DNA of 44,725 nt from JAJYVT01 sp027339205 (GCA_027339205.1 DAHWOV010000085.1:1-44725); one strand, 5' to 3'. Shown: positions 16,805 through 26,349, counted from the stretch's first letter. A program made the numbers and translations. The notes: generated by a model from the letters alone, not told the origin.

Positions 16805-18259
16805 GTGACGCCACATTCGACAGCGCCGGCGCGAGCCGGAGGCGACGCGCGAGCCCGCTTGCGATCCGAGGTGCACCGCCGCTGGGTGGACGAGATCCTG
16901 CCCACCCTCATGCGCTACACCACCGTGCCTTGCCTCTCGCCCGAGTTCGACGACCGGTGGGAGACGAACGGGACGCTTGCCGAGGCGGCGTCGATGCTGG
17001 CGGCATGGACGCAGGGAAGAGCGATCCAGGGGCTGACCGTCCAAGTCATGGCCCCGCGGGGCCGGACGCCGCTCCTTCTCCTCGACGCGCCGGCAACGGG
17101 CGGCGCGACGGGGACCGTGCTCGTCTACGGCCACCTCGACAAGCAGCCGCCCCTCGGGGAGTGGCGAGAGGGCCTCGGGCCGTTCACCCCGGTGCTCGAA
17201 GGAGACCGGCTCTACGGCAGGGGGACGGGGGACGACGGGTACTCGCTGTTCGCAGCGGTGGGCGCGATCGAGCTCCTCGACGCCTCGGGCGCCCCGCGCC
17301 CGCGCGTCGTCGTGCTCGTCGAGTCGAGCGAGGAGAGCGGGAGCCCGGACCTCCCCGCGTACCTCGACGACCTGGCCGACCGCCTGGGGCGTCCGGACCT
17401 CGTGGTGTGCCTCGACTCGGGCTGCCTCACCTACGACCGGCTGTGGCTGACGTCGTCGCTGCGTGGCAACCTCGTGGCGACCGTGTCCGTGCAGGTGCTC
17501 ACCGAAGGGGTCCACAGCGGCAGCGCGGGCGGCATCGTCCCCACATCGTTCCGGCTGCTGCGCGTCCTGCTCGACCGGCTCGAGGACCCCGGCACCGGGG
17601 AGATCCGCCTCGCGGCGCTCCACGCGCCAGAGCCGCCCGGCGCAGGCACCGCCGGCGGGTGGGCCGCTGCGGAAGCCTTCCCCGTGGTCCAGGGGCTGCA
17701 GCTCGACGGCACGTCGGACGAGGTCCGGCTCGCGCGCCGGGCCTGGGCGCCGTCGCTCACCGTCACCGGGATGGACGGGATCCCGGCGGTGCGAGACGGC
17801 GGCAACGTCCTGCGCCCGTTCACCACGGCGAAGATCTCGTTGCGACTGCCGCCGACGGTGCACGCGGCCGAGGCGGTGAAGGTCGTGGAGTCCGCGTTGC
17901 TCACGGATCCGCCGTCGGGCGCGCGCGTCGAGGTTCGCTTCGACACCCCGGCGACAGGGTGGGCGGCACCTCCTTTGGAAAAGTGGGTGGCAGACGCGTT
18001 CACCGACGCCTCCGAGGAGCTCTTCGGCCAGCCGCCCGGCACCCTCGGGGAAGGGGGGACGATCCCCTTCCTCGCCATGCTCGGCGAGCGCTGGCCCGGG
18101 GTGCCGCTCGTGGCCACGGGCGTCCTCGGCCCGGGCGCCAACGCGCACGGGCCCAACGAGTTCCTCCACCTCCCCATGGCCGAAGCCGTCACCGTGGCGA
18201 CGGCCCGCCTGATCGAAGCTGCGGGCCGCCGGGCGCCGGGCGCGAGCTCGCGGGGCTAG
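16805..18259 (+). CDS. M20 family metallopeptidase (dipeptidase/carboxypeptidase type)
   Basis: A 484-residue M20 peptidase from GTG. Metal and catalytic boxes are all present: YGHLDKQP, GRGTGDDGYS, ESSEESGS, the dimerisation-lid EGVHSGSAGG, GEGGTIPF and GPGANAHGPNEFL. The GHLDKQP/EGVHSG pattern is that of the cytosolic non-specific dipeptidase-like branch. With TldD/TldE just upstream it could finish degradation of the released peptides; that is inference from position. It ends 4 bp before the nadC start. Confidence 0.9.
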   Translation: MTPHSTAPARAGGDARARLRSEVHRRWVDEILPTLMRYTTVPCLSPEFDDRWETNGTLAEAASMLAAWTQGRAIQGLTVQVMAPRGRTPLLLLDAPATGGATGTVLVYGHLDKQPPLGEWREGLGPFTPVLEGDRLYGRGTGDDGYSLFAAVGAIELLDASGAPRPRVVVLVESSEESGSPDLPAYLDDLADRLGRPDLVVCLDSGCLTYDRLWLTSSLRGNLVATVSVQVLTEGVHSGSAGGIVPTSFRLLRVLLDRLEDPGTGEIRLAALHAPEPPGAGTAGGWAAAEAFPVVQGLQLDGTSDEVRLARRAWAPSLTVTGMDGIPAVRDGGNVLRPFTTAKISLRLPPTVHAAEAVKVVESALLTDPPSGARVEVRFDTPATGWAAPPLEKWVADAFTDASEELFGQPPGTLGEGGTIPFLAMLGERWPGVPLVATGVLGPGANAHGPNEFLHLPMAEAVTVATARLIEAAGRRAPGASSRG

Positions 18260-18263
18260 CACG

Positions 18264-19166
18264 TTGTCCGGGGCCTCCGTCGATCCGCCGCTCCCCGCGG
18301 TGCGTCAGGCGGTGGCGCTCGCCCTCGCCGAGGACTGGCTGCCGCTCGGCGACCTGACGGCGTCGCTCTTGGACCCGGCCCTTGCGGCCAGGCCCTCGAT
18401 CGTCGCCCGGGCGCCCGGCGTCGTGGCCGGTCGCCTGTGCGCGCTCGAGACCTTCCGCCAGGTCGACGAGGGGATCGAGGTCGACTGGCTCGCCCCGGAC
18501 GGCACCGCCGTCGCCCCGGGTGAGGTCGTCGCCCGCGTCCAGGGGTCCCTGCGCTCGATCCTCACGGCAGAGCGCACCGCGCTCAATTTCCTTTGCCACC
18601 TCTCCGGGGTGGCGACGGCCACCCGCCGCCTCGTCGACGCGGTCGCGGCCGCGAGCTCCTCCACCCGGGTGGTGGACACTCGCAAGACCGTCCCGGGCCT
18701 TCGCGCCCTTCAGAAGGCCGCAGTGCGAGCCGGCGGAGCCCACAACCACCGCGGGTCGTTGTCCGACGGGGTGCTCTTGAAGGACAACCACATCGGCGCC
18801 CTCGGGATCGAAGAAGCCGTGGCGCGAGCGCGCGCCCGGTTCCCGATGCGGACGATCGAGGTCGAGTGCGACCGTCCCGACCAGGCGATGGAGGCGGCGT
18901 CGGCGGGAGCACAGGTGGTGATGCTCGACAACATGACGCCCGACGCGGTGGCCTCCACCGTGCGAGCCCTGCGCGCCGCCGGCTACGGGGTGCTCGTGGA
19001 GGTCTCGGGCGGGGTCAGCGAAGCGAGCGCACCTGCCTTCGCCGCGGCCGGCGCAGACCTCCTCTCGGTGGGCGCGCTCACCCACTCCGCCGCCGCGCTC
19101 GACCTCGGGCTGGACCTCGGCGCACCACCCCCGGACCCATCCAGCGCGCAGCCTGGTTCGCTGTGA
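18264..19166 (+). CDS. nadC: Nicotinate-nucleotide pyrophosphorylase (carboxylating)
   Basis: A 300-residue quinolinate phosphoribosyltransferase, the step of de novo NAD synthesis that turns quinolinate and PRPP into nicotinate mononucleotide. Diagnostic stretches are ERTALNFLCHLSGVAT, DTRKTVPGLR, GGAHNHRGSLSDGVLLKDNH, and VEVSGGVSE. The start is TTG 4 bp after the M20 stop. Its stop overlaps the GTG of the phosphatase gene. nadA and nadB are not in the window. Confidence 0.94.
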   Translation: MSGASVDPPLPAVRQAVALALAEDWLPLGDLTASLLDPALAARPSIVARAPGVVAGRLCALETFRQVDEGIEVDWLAPDGTAVAPGEVVARVQGSLRSILTAERTALNFLCHLSGVATATRRLVDAVAAASSSTRVVDTRKTVPGLRALQKAAVRAGGAHNHRGSLSDGVLLKDNHIGALGIEEAVARARARFPMRTIEVECDRPDQAMEAASAGAQVVMLDNMTPDAVASTVRALRAAGYGVLVEVSGGVSEASAPAFAAAGADLLSVGALTHSAAALDLGLDLGAPPPDPSSAQPGSL

Positions 19167-21517
19167 CGGGTCGGGGCGCGACGAGTCCCGAGCACGAGCC
19201 GGACCAGCGCCGCCGTCGCCAGATCGACATCCATGGGCTCCTGGCAGTCGAACGCGCTGCGGCGGACATCGGCGAGCCCGTCGCGCGGCTCTGGCACGAG
19301 ATGGTGCACCAAGGCGAGACGGGGACGAGCACGCGCCGTACGCTCGACTCGGCCCTGCGCGAAGCGCTCGCGACCATGAGCCGCCTGCTCTCGGTGGACG
19401 GACTTGCGATCCTTCTCGCCAACGAGGCGGGCGACGAGCTGACGGTCAGAGCCGCGATCGGGCTCACAGAGGAGCTCACCGTCGGGATCGGGATCCCCGC
19501 GGGCGAGGGCATCTCGGGCCGGGTGCTCGCGACGCGTGCGCCCCTCTTGGTGGGGGACCTGTCGTCGGCCCACGTCTTCGACCCGTTGCTGCGCCGCAGT
19601 CGCCTCCGCTCCATGGCGGTTGTCCCGATGCTGAGCGACGGGCGCCCGACCGGCGTGATGTGGGCTGCTCGCGTCGAGCCCGACCGCGTCAGCCTCGAAG
19701 ACGCCGAGCTGCTCCAGGTGGTGGCAGACCGGCTGGCCATGATGCTCGAGCGCATGCGCGCCTTGTCGCGCGAGCGCGCCGCCCGCCGGGATGCGGAGCG
19801 CCTTGCGAGCAGGATCGCGAGGATCCAGCTCGCGACCGCGGAGCTCGTTGCGACGCACTCCCCCGACGACGTCGCCGCCGCAGTCGTCCGCGCTCTGGAG
19901 ACGGTGCCGGGGGCGTGGCGAGGCGTCTGGCTCGCCGAGCACGACAGGCTCGAGCTCGCTGCGCACTCCGGGGAGAGCGGTGACGTACCAGCGGGGTGGG
20001 ACCGGAGCGTCGAGATGGGAAGCGAGGCGCTCCTCGCCACGGTGCTCGCCAACCGGCAGGCCACCTACGGGGTCACAAGCGACTGCGGCAGCGGCGAGCG
20101 CAGCTGGGCGGTGCTGCCGATCGTCACGCGCGAGCGCGACGCGGCCGTGCTCGCGGTGGTGGCGCCGCGCAGCGACTGGTTCTCACCCGACGAGCGGACC
20201 CTTCTCTCCCTCGTGGTCGGCCAGGCCACGCAGGCATTCGAGCGCGCCTTTCTCGCCGAGGCGGAGCGGCAGGCGGCCGAGCGGGCTTCCTTCTTCGCCT
20301 ACGCGGCGCAGGCGCTCGCCGAGGCGGAGGACCTCGCCGCCGCGCTGGACCGCCTGGCAGACCTCGCGGTCAGAGCCGTCGGCGAGATCTGCATCATCGA
20401 CGTCGTCGGCGAAGACGGCCGACTGGCCCGCATGGCGGCGAAGCACCGGAATGCGACCCTCCAGCCGCTCGTCGACCGGCTGCGGGCCGAGTTCCCCCCA
20501 GACCCCGAAGGTGCCCACCCCGCCGTCCGCGCCATCAGCACCGGCACGTCGTCGTGGTCCGAGGACATGCCCGACGAGCTCCTCCGTTCGACGACCGTCA
20601 GCGAGGAGCACTTCGCCCTCGCTCGCGTGCTCGGCTTCCGCTCGTACCTGACGGTCCCGCTCACGGCAGGGTCGCGTGTCGTGGGCGCGGTGACCTGCGT
20701 GTCGTGCAGCCGGCGGTTCGGTCGTGAGGACATGTCGTTCGCCCAGGAGCTGGCGCGCCACGTGGCGTCGGTCGTGGACAACGCCCGCCAGTACGAGTCG
20801 GCGTTCCGCACCTCCCAGATCCTCCAGTCGAGCCTCCTGCCGCCGCTTCCGCCCGGGATCCAAGGGATCAGCGTCGAGACCCGCTATCTCACGGCCAACC
20901 GGGGGCTCGAGGTGGGGGGGGACTTCTACGACGTGCTCGCCCTCCCGACAGGCGCCGTGCTCTTCATGGTGGGGGACGTCGCCGGCCACGATCGTGGGGC
21001 CGCCGCGCAGATGGGGCACATGCGCAGTGCGGTACGCGCGCTGGCCGGGCAGGTGTCCGCACCGTCCGCGCTCGTCTCCGCGGTGCGCGCGGCGTGGGCG
21101 CTGCTCGGCTTCGAGCGGATCGCGACCGCACTTGTCGGCCTCCTCGATCCCTGCTCGGGGGAGCTCAGGCTCGCGTCCGCCGGCCACTACCCGCCGCTGC
21201 TCGTGTCCGAGCACGAAGCTCGGTTCCTCCCCGTCGTCGCGAGCCCGCCGTTCGGGATAGAGGCCCCGCCCGCACCGGAGTGGTGCGGCCGCCTCAACCC
21301 GAACGAGGTCCTGCTCTGCTACACCGACGGTGCGATCGACGAGCGCGGCGCAGGCAGCGACGAGAGCATGGCGCACCTGTGCCGGGTCGCAGCAGGCGGC
21401 GCAGGCACGCCGGCGGCGGTCTGCGACCGTGTCGTCGAGGTGATCGCCGGCGACCGGGCGGACGACGTCGCCCTCCTCGCGCTCGCGATCCACCCCGAGA
21501 CGAAGAGCCGCGGGTAG
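19163..21517 (+). CDS. Multi-GAF SpoIIE-type PP2C phosphatase
   Basis: A 784-residue signalling protein starting with GTG inside the nadC stop. Three GAF-like domains come first: ~residues 60-200 (GIPAGEGISGRVLATRAPLLV), ~215-365 and ~380-545, described here by position because motifs are weak. The C-terminal ~230 residues are a SpoIIE/RsbU phosphatase with VGGDFYDV, VGDVAGHDRGAA, SAGHYPPLL and ADDVALLAL, the metal-binding Asp residues intact. Such proteins dephosphorylate anti-anti-sigma factors in response to a signal sensed by GAF. No partner anti-sigma gene is in the window. No membrane segment is seen, so it should be cytoplasmic. Confidence 0.9.
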   Translation: MTGRGATSPEHEPDQRRRRQIDIHGLLAVERAAADIGEPVARLWHEMVHQGETGTSTRRTLDSALREALATMSRLLSVDGLAILLANEAGDELTVRAAIGLTEELTVGIGIPAGEGISGRVLATRAPLLVGDLSSAHVFDPLLRRSRLRSMAVVPMLSDGRPTGVMWAARVEPDRVSLEDAELLQVVADRLAMMLERMRALSRERAARRDAERLASRIARIQLATAELVATHSPDDVAAAVVRALETVPGAWRGVWLAEHDRLELAAHSGESGDVPAGWDRSVEMGSEALLATVLANRQATYGVTSDCGSGERSWAVLPIVTRERDAAVLAVVAPRSDWFSPDERTLLSLVVGQATQAFERAFLAEAERQAAERASFFAYAAQALAEAEDLAAALDRLADLAVRAVGEICIIDVVGEDGRLARMAAKHRNATLQPLVDRLRAEFPPDPEGAHPAVRAISTGTSSWSEDMPDELLRSTTVSEEHFALARVLGFRSYLTVPLTAGSRVVGAVTCVSCSRRFGREDMSFAQELARHVASVVDNARQYESAFRTSQILQSSLLPPLPPGIQGISVETRYLTANRGLEVGGDFYDVLALPTGAVLFMVGDVAGHDRGAAAQMGHMRSAVRALAGQVSAPSALVSAVRAAWALLGFERIATALVGLLDPCSGELRLASAGHYPPLLVSEHEARFLPVVASPPFGIEAPPAPEWCGRLNPNEVLLCYTDGAIDERGAGSDESMAHLCRVAAGGAGTPAAVCDRVVEVIAGDRADDVALLALAIHPETKSRG

Positions 21518-21562
21518 GGCTCGAGAGGTCGGCCGCAGGGAGGCTCGCCACGCACGCGTGCC

Positions 21563-21585
21563 GAGGATGGATCCTGTGCATCCTC
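21563..21585. terminator. Hairpin between convergent genes, possible terminator
   Basis: GAGGATG and CATCCTC form a 7-bp perfect stem with a 9-nt loop in the 100-bp gap between the phosphatase and acyl-CoA dehydrogenase genes, which converge here. There is no clear T-run on either side, so intrinsic termination is only a possibility. Confidence 0.3.
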
Positions 21586-21617
21586 TCGCTCTCGCAAGAG
21601 CCCTTCAGCCCGGCCGT

Positions 21618-22841
21618 TCAGCTCCGGGGGACGTCCTTCCAGGGCACGTCCCGATCGGTCCGCGGCTCGCCGGGCAGCCCGAGCACCCGCTCGCCGAGGA
21701 TGTTGCGCATGACCTCCGACGTGCCCCCCTCGATCGAGTTCGCCCGTGCCCTCAGGAACGACCGGCGAACGTCGAGCGACGAGAACGTCATCTCCGACGG
21801 CCGGAGCATCGGGTAGTCCGAGGCGTACAGCATCCCTTCTGCGCCCATGAGGTCGACGCACAGCTCCATCGTCCGCTTGTTGTCCTCTGCGTAGGCGAGC
21901 TTCGCGACCGATCCCTCCGGCCCAGGGGTCCCCGCACGTCGGTTGTGCACGGCCCGCAGGTTCGTCAGGCGGGCCACCTCGTGGGCCACCCAGCGCTGGA
22001 CGAGGCGGTCGCGCAGCGCCAGCGCGTGCGGAGACCGGTCACCGGCCCAACGGGCGTGCCACAGCCGGAGCGCCTCTGCGATGGGCCCCGCACCACGCGC
22101 CGGCACGTTGCCCCCGATGGCGACGCGCTCGTTCATGAGCGTGGTCAGTGCGACGCGCCAACCCTCGCCGGCTCCCCCGAGGCGCGCCGCGTCAGGCATG
22201 CGGACGTCGGTGAAGAACACCTCGTTGAACTCGGCCTCGCCGGTGATCTGGTACAAGGGGCGCACGTCGACCCCCGGCGCGTGCATGTCCACGAGGAAGC
22301 AGGTGATCCCCGCGTGCTTCGGCACGTCGGGGTCCGTGCGGGCGAGGAGCAGCCCGAAGCTCGCGAGGTGCGCGACGGTGGTCCACACCTTTTGGCCGTT
22401 GAGCACCCACTCGTCGCCGTCGCGCTCGGCCCTCGTCGCCAGGCTCGCCACGTCGGAGCCTGCGCCGGGCTCGCTGAAGAGCTGGCACCAGATCTCCTCG
22501 CCCGTGAAGAGCGGCCGCAGGTAGCGGTCGAGCTGCCCCTCGGTCCCGTGTGCGAGGAGCGTGGGCGCCACCATGCCGTAGCCGATCACGTTGCGCAGAG
22601 ACGGATGCGGCGCGCCGGCGTCGCGCAGCGCGACGAGCACGCGTTGATGCAGGGTGGGTGAGAGCCCGAGGCCGCCGCGCCCCTTGGGGTAGTGCACCCA
22701 GGCGAGCCCCCGGTCGAACTGCGCACCGAGGAACTCCTCTGGGGGGGTCGACGCCGGAGGCAGATCGGAGAGCAGGCCGTCGACGAGCTCGTCGACCGCA
22801 GCCTCGGCGTCGGCGACCCCCGCTGCGGTGTCCGTGGCCAT
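21618..22841 (-). CDS. Acyl-CoA dehydrogenase
   Basis: A 407-residue FAD-dependent acyl-CoA dehydrogenase family member. It has CQLFSEPGAGSDVASL and GQKVWTTVAHLA in the middle beta domain, and RANSIEGGTSEVMRNILGERVLGLP at the end, quoted in part as SIEGGTSEVMRNI, the FAD/dimer contact. The family introduces a C2-C3 double bond in acyl-CoA thioesters. Its ATG overlaps the stop of the KdpD sensor gene by ATGA, so translation is coupled to a potassium-sensing protein, an unexpected partner. No other beta-oxidation gene is adjacent, and the substrate is unknown. Confidence 0.9.
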   Translation of the reverse strand: MATDTAAGVADAEAAVDELVDGLLSDLPPASTPPEEFLGAQFDRGLAWVHYPKGRGGLGLSPTLHQRVLVALRDAGAPHPSLRNVIGYGMVAPTLLAHGTEGQLDRYLRPLFTGEEIWCQLFSEPGAGSDVASLATRAERDGDEWVLNGQKVWTTVAHLASFGLLLARTDPDVPKHAGITCFLVDMHAPGVDVRPLYQITGEAEFNEVFFTDVRMPDAARLGGAGEGWRVALTTLMNERVAIGGNVPARGAGPIAEALRLWHARWAGDRSPHALALRDRLVQRWVAHEVARLTNLRAVHNRRAGTPGPEGSVAKLAYAEDNKRTMELCVDLMGAEGMLYASDYPMLRPSEMTFSSLDVRRSFLRARANSIEGGTSEVMRNILGERVLGLPGEPRTDRDVPWKDVPRS

Positions 22842-24028
22842 CAGGTGGGCTCCTCTCCCTCTCCGGCGCCGGCGGTGCGCGCCTCGTCGGTCCCAGCTTC
22901 GCGCAGCTCGCGGCGGGCGATCACATGGACGTCGATCCCGCGTGCGGCGGCCTCACGAAGCACCTTGCGGACGACCGAGCCGCGCGTGAGCTCGTCCCAC
23001 CGGCTCCGCTGGGTGGCCCCCACGACGATCTGGGTCACCTGGTGCTGCGCGGCGACGTTGACCACGGTCGCCGCCGGGTCGTCGCCGTCGACCTCGATCC
23101 ATCCCCCCCCGACGTCGTCGGCGAGGACGTGCAGCGCATCGAGCGCACGCCGGGTGCTTGGACCTTCCCCTTCGGGGTCCCTCACGTGCAGCACCAGGAG
23201 CTCACCTTTGGTCCGCTGCGCCATGCGCGCGGCACGCCGCACCACCGCGTCGCTGCCCGGCGCGGCCGTGACGGCCACGAGGATCCGCTCCGTCGTGTCC
23301 CAGACTCCCGCAGGCCGGCGGCCTTCGAGGAACCTGAGGAGCTCCTCTTCGGTCTCGTCGGCGACGAACCGCAGTGCGAGCTCTCGGAGCGCGACGAGGT
23401 TCTCGGTACGAAAGAAGCCGTTGAGCGCGGCGGGCACCTTGTCCGCAGGGTAGATGTTGCCATGGAGCATCCGGCGGCGGAGCTGGTCTGCAGACGAGTC
23501 GATCAGCTCCAGCTGGTCTGCTCTCCGGACCACCCAGTCGGGCACCCGCTCGCTGATCCGGGCACCGGTGATGACCTCGACGGCGTCGGCGAGGCTCTCG
23601 AGGTGCTGGATGTTGACCGTGGTGATCACCGCGATGCCGGCGTCGAGGAGGGTGAGGACGTCCTCCCAGCGCTTCTGGTGAGGCCCGGACCCCGGCACGT
23701 TGGTGTGCGCCAGCTCGTCGACGAGGGCCACCTCGGGATGCCGGAGGAGCACCGCGTCGAGGTCCATCTCGCCGAACACGGCACCCCTGTAGCGGACCTC
23801 CTTTCGAGGGACGACCTCGAGGTCGCGGATCTGCTCCGCGGTCTTCGGCCTGCCGTGCGTCTCGACGAAGCCGATCACCACGTCGGCGCCGCGTTGGTGG
23901 CGGCGCCACCCCTCGTCGAGCATGGCGACGGTCTTGCCGACCCCGGCCGCCGCCCCCAGGTAGATGCGGAAGCGCCCCGCGGGACGCACCGCCTGCGCCG
24001 ACTCCTCGTCGAGCCCAGGGCTGGTCAT
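22841..24028 (-). CDS. KdpD N-terminal half: KdpD sensor plus USP domain, stand-alone
   Basis: A 395-residue protein that corresponds only to the cytoplasmic N-terminal half of KdpD. The KdpD domain has Walker A GAAAGVGKT (~25-33), GFVETHGRPKT, VALVDELAHTNVPGS and TVNIQHLESL. A universal stress protein-like domain follows (RILVAVTAAPGSDAVVRR; VTQIVVGATQRSRW). No transmembrane or kinase part follows; those lie in a separate divergent gene starting at 24154. In KdpD this half binds ATP and, in some species, c-di-AMP. The ATG at 24028 is chosen by domain start; 125 bp separate it from the kinase half. It is coupled to the acyl-CoA dehydrogenase downstream. Confidence 0.9.
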   Translation of the reverse strand: MTSPGLDEESAQAVRPAGRFRIYLGAAAGVGKTVAMLDEGWRRHQRGADVVIGFVETHGRPKTAEQIRDLEVVPRKEVRYRGAVFGEMDLDAVLLRHPEVALVDELAHTNVPGSGPHQKRWEDVLTLLDAGIAVITTVNIQHLESLADAVEVITGARISERVPDWVVRRADQLELIDSSADQLRRRMLHGNIYPADKVPAALNGFFRTENLVALRELALRFVADETEEELLRFLEGRRPAGVWDTTERILVAVTAAPGSDAVVRRAARMAQRTKGELLVLHVRDPEGEGPSTRRALDALHVLADDVGGGWIEVDGDDPAATVVNVAAQHQVTQIVVGATQRSRWDELTRGSVVRKVLREAAARGIDVHVIARRELREAGTDEARTAGAGEGEEPT

Positions 24029-24153
24029 CGCGCCATTGTGGCGGGGCGCCTGCGGGCCGCTGCCCGCGCAATTCCCCCTGGTCGCGCTGCCCTCACGGCG
24101 CAGGGGATCGGGCACATTGGACCGTACACTTCTCTGGGAGGTCGGATGCGGCG
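24029..24153. promoter_or_regulatory. Divergent promoter region between the two KdpD halves
   Basis: The 125-bp gap must hold the promoters for both halves. TACACT at 24125-24130 on the plus strand resembles a -10 box, about 23 bp before the kinase start, and GGGAGG at 24136-24141 is a possible Shine-Dalgarno, though 12 bp is a long spacing to the GTG at 24154. I see no clear operator palindrome. Confidence 0.35.
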
Positions 24154-25632
24154 GTGAAGCGGTGGATGCTCGGGACGGTCGTGGCACTTGCCGGCATCGG
24201 CGTCCTCGCCGCCGCGATGGTGCCGCTGCGCTCCCACCTCTCTGTGGCGACGCCGGCACTCGTGCTCGTGGTCCCCGTCGTGGCGGGCGTCGCGGTGGGA
24301 GGACTGGCGAGCGGGGTGCTCGCGGTGGCTGCGGGCTTCATCACCTATGACGCCCTCTTCATCCCTCCCTACGGCACCCTCTCGGTCGGCGCAGCGCAGA
24401 ATTGGGCGGCGCTGGCGGTCTACGCCGTCGTCATGCTGATCGTGGCGAGGATCTTCGCCTTCTTGCGCCGCGCGCGGCTCGAGGCGCGCCACGACGCAAC
24501 GGCCACCCGCCGTCTCTACGAGCTCTCCAACCTGCTCATCGGCGACCAGCCCGTCACCGGCGTGCTCCAAGTGATCGCCCGCACGCTTCACCAGGCCTTC
24601 GACGCCGACTGGGTGGTCGTCCTCATCCCCGGCCCTGACGACGGGCGCCTGACGGTCGCCGCGACCGCAGGCACACCCCCAGCTTCGGACATCACGACGC
24701 TCGCGCCGGTCGGTGGGCGTCCGGAGGCGATGCAGCCCGGTGCGGGCACGCACGGGCGCGCGGACGGCATCGTCCGGATCGCGCTCGTCGCGCGCAGCCG
24801 TCCGGTAGGGCTCGTCGCGATGGCCGGCGCGTCGCTGAGCAGCCACGAGCTCGAGGTCGTCCGCACCTATGCGAACCAGGCCGCCCTGGCCCTGGAAGCG
24901 AGCCAGCTGCGCGAGCAAGCGGTGCGCGCCGAGCTCCTCGAGCAGGTGGACGAGCTCCGAGGTGCGCTCATGGGTGCGGTGTCCCACGACCTGCGCACCC
25001 CGCTCGCCTCGGTCAAGACCGCGGTCAGCGCCCTGCGGCGCGGCGAGGAGGCGGGTGACCTGGGCGAGCAAGACCGCACCGAGCTGCTCGCGCTCATCGA
25101 AGAGCGCTCGGACGCCCTGGACCGGCTGGTCGCCAATCTCCTCGACATGACCCGGATCCAGTCCGGCGCGCTCGAGCTGCGCCGTGCCATCACTCCTGTC
25201 GCAGACGTGGTCGAAGGCGGCGTCCGCGCGAGCGCCGTGCCTCCGGGCGCCGTGTCCGTTGACCTCCCCGCCGATCTGCCGCCGGTGGACGTCGACGCAG
25301 TCTTGATGGAGCAGGTTCTCGCCAATCTCCTCGACAACGCGGCACGCCACTCGCCCGACGGGACAACGATCCGCGTCTGCGCGCGCACACACACAGGCGT
25401 GGTCGAGCTGTCGGTCAGTGACGGCGGACCCGGAGTTCCTCCGGCCGAGCGCGAGCGCGTGTTCACCATGTTTGCGAGGCTCGGCGCGCAGGGGCGTGCG
25501 GGCCTCGGCCTCGCGATCGCAAAGGCGTTCGTCGAGGCGCACGGCCAGACCATCCACGTCGAGGACTCGCCGGGCGGCGGGGCGCGCTTCGTCGTCACCC
25601 TTCCCGCCTCCCAGGTGCCGGTGGAGATCTGA
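24154..25632 (+). CDS. KdpD C-terminal half: DUF4118-GAF-histidine kinase
   Basis: A 492-residue sensor kinase equal to the C-terminal half of KdpD. Residues ~5-105 carry the four membrane segments of DUF4118, ~130-260 a GAF-like domain, then HisKA with AVSHDLRTPLASVKT (phospho-acceptor His) and HATPase_c with NLLDNAARHSPDG, DGGPGVP and GLGLAIAKAF. It should autophosphorylate and pass the phosphate to KdpE, whose gene starts 6 bp downstream. The cytoplasmic KdpD/USP input domain is missing and is encoded divergently. The start is a GTG. Confidence 0.92.
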   Translation: MKRWMLGTVVALAGIGVLAAAMVPLRSHLSVATPALVLVVPVVAGVAVGGLASGVLAVAAGFITYDALFIPPYGTLSVGAAQNWAALAVYAVVMLIVARIFAFLRRARLEARHDATATRRLYELSNLLIGDQPVTGVLQVIARTLHQAFDADWVVVLIPGPDDGRLTVAATAGTPPASDITTLAPVGGRPEAMQPGAGTHGRADGIVRIALVARSRPVGLVAMAGASLSSHELEVVRTYANQAALALEASQLREQAVRAELLEQVDELRGALMGAVSHDLRTPLASVKTAVSALRRGEEAGDLGEQDRTELLALIEERSDALDRLVANLLDMTRIQSGALELRRAITPVADVVEGGVRASAVPPGAVSVDLPADLPPVDVDAVLMEQVLANLLDNAARHSPDGTTIRVCARTHTGVVELSVSDGGPGVPPAERERVFTMFARLGAQGRAGLGLAIAKAFVEAHGQTIHVEDSPGGGARFVVTLPASQVPVEI

Positions 25633-25638
25633 GGAGCC

Positions 25639-26319
25639 ATGGCGCGCATCCTGGTCATCGACGACGACCGCGCCCTGCTCCGTGCCCTCGAGATCGCGTT
25701 GACGGCCCGCGGGCACGAGGTCGCGATGGCGCGCACGGCGGCGGGCGGGATCTCCCAGGCGTCCCTCGTGAGCCCTGACGTCGTGGTCCTCGACCTGGGG
25801 CTGCCCGATCTCGACGGGGTCGAGGTCGTGAGAAGGCTCCGCCAGTGGACCCAGGTGCCGGTGATCGTCCTGTCCGCCGCAGCCTCGGAGCCGAGGAAGG
25901 TGACCGCCCTGGACGCGGGGGCCGACGACTATGTGACCAAGCCCTTCGGCATGGCAGAGCTCGAGGCGCGCCTGCGGGTCGCGCTCCGCCGCCGAGCCGA
26001 CGGCGCGGCCGACGAGCCCGCATCCATCGGCGTCGGCAAGCTCGAGGTCGACCTCGTGCACCACATGGCCCGGCTTGGGGGAAAGGACCTCGATCTCACG
26101 CGAAGGGAGTTCGACCTTCTCGCCTACCTCGCACGCCACTCGGGCAAGGTCTGCACGCACCAGATGATCCTCCACGACGTCTGGGGGTCTGCCTACGGTG
26201 CGGAGGCCCACTACTTGCGTGTCTACGCCCACCGCCTCCGCCGAAAGCTCGGGGATGCTGGTGACATGCTGCGTACCCAGCCCGGGATCGGCTACCAGCT
26301 GGTGGACGACTCCGGCTGA
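25639..26319 (+). CDS. kdpE: KdpE, OmpR-family response regulator of potassium transport
   Basis: A 226-residue OmpR/PhoB-type regulator. The receiver has the acidic pair IDDDRA, phospho-acceptor Asp in VVVLDLGLPD and Lys in VTKPFG. The winged-helix output domain has LTRREFDLLAYLARHSGKV and LRVYAHRLRRKLG. It directly follows the kinase gene (ATG after a GAGGAG-like site), and the kdpFABC genes start 5 kb away, converging toward it. The likely target is the direct-repeat array at 31349-31397. Confidence 0.93.
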   Translation: MARILVIDDDRALLRALEIALTARGHEVAMARTAAGGISQASLVSPDVVVLDLGLPDLDGVEVVRRLRQWTQVPVIVLSAAASEPRKVTALDAGADDYVTKPFGMAELEARLRVALRRRADGAADEPASIGVGKLEVDLVHHMARLGGKDLDLTRREFDLLAYLARHSGKVCTHQMILHDVWGSAYGAEAHYLRVYAHRLRRKLGDAGDMLRTQPGIGYQLVDDSG

Positions 26320-26349
26320 GCCACAGGCGCCGCCGCCCCCCACGGCCGC

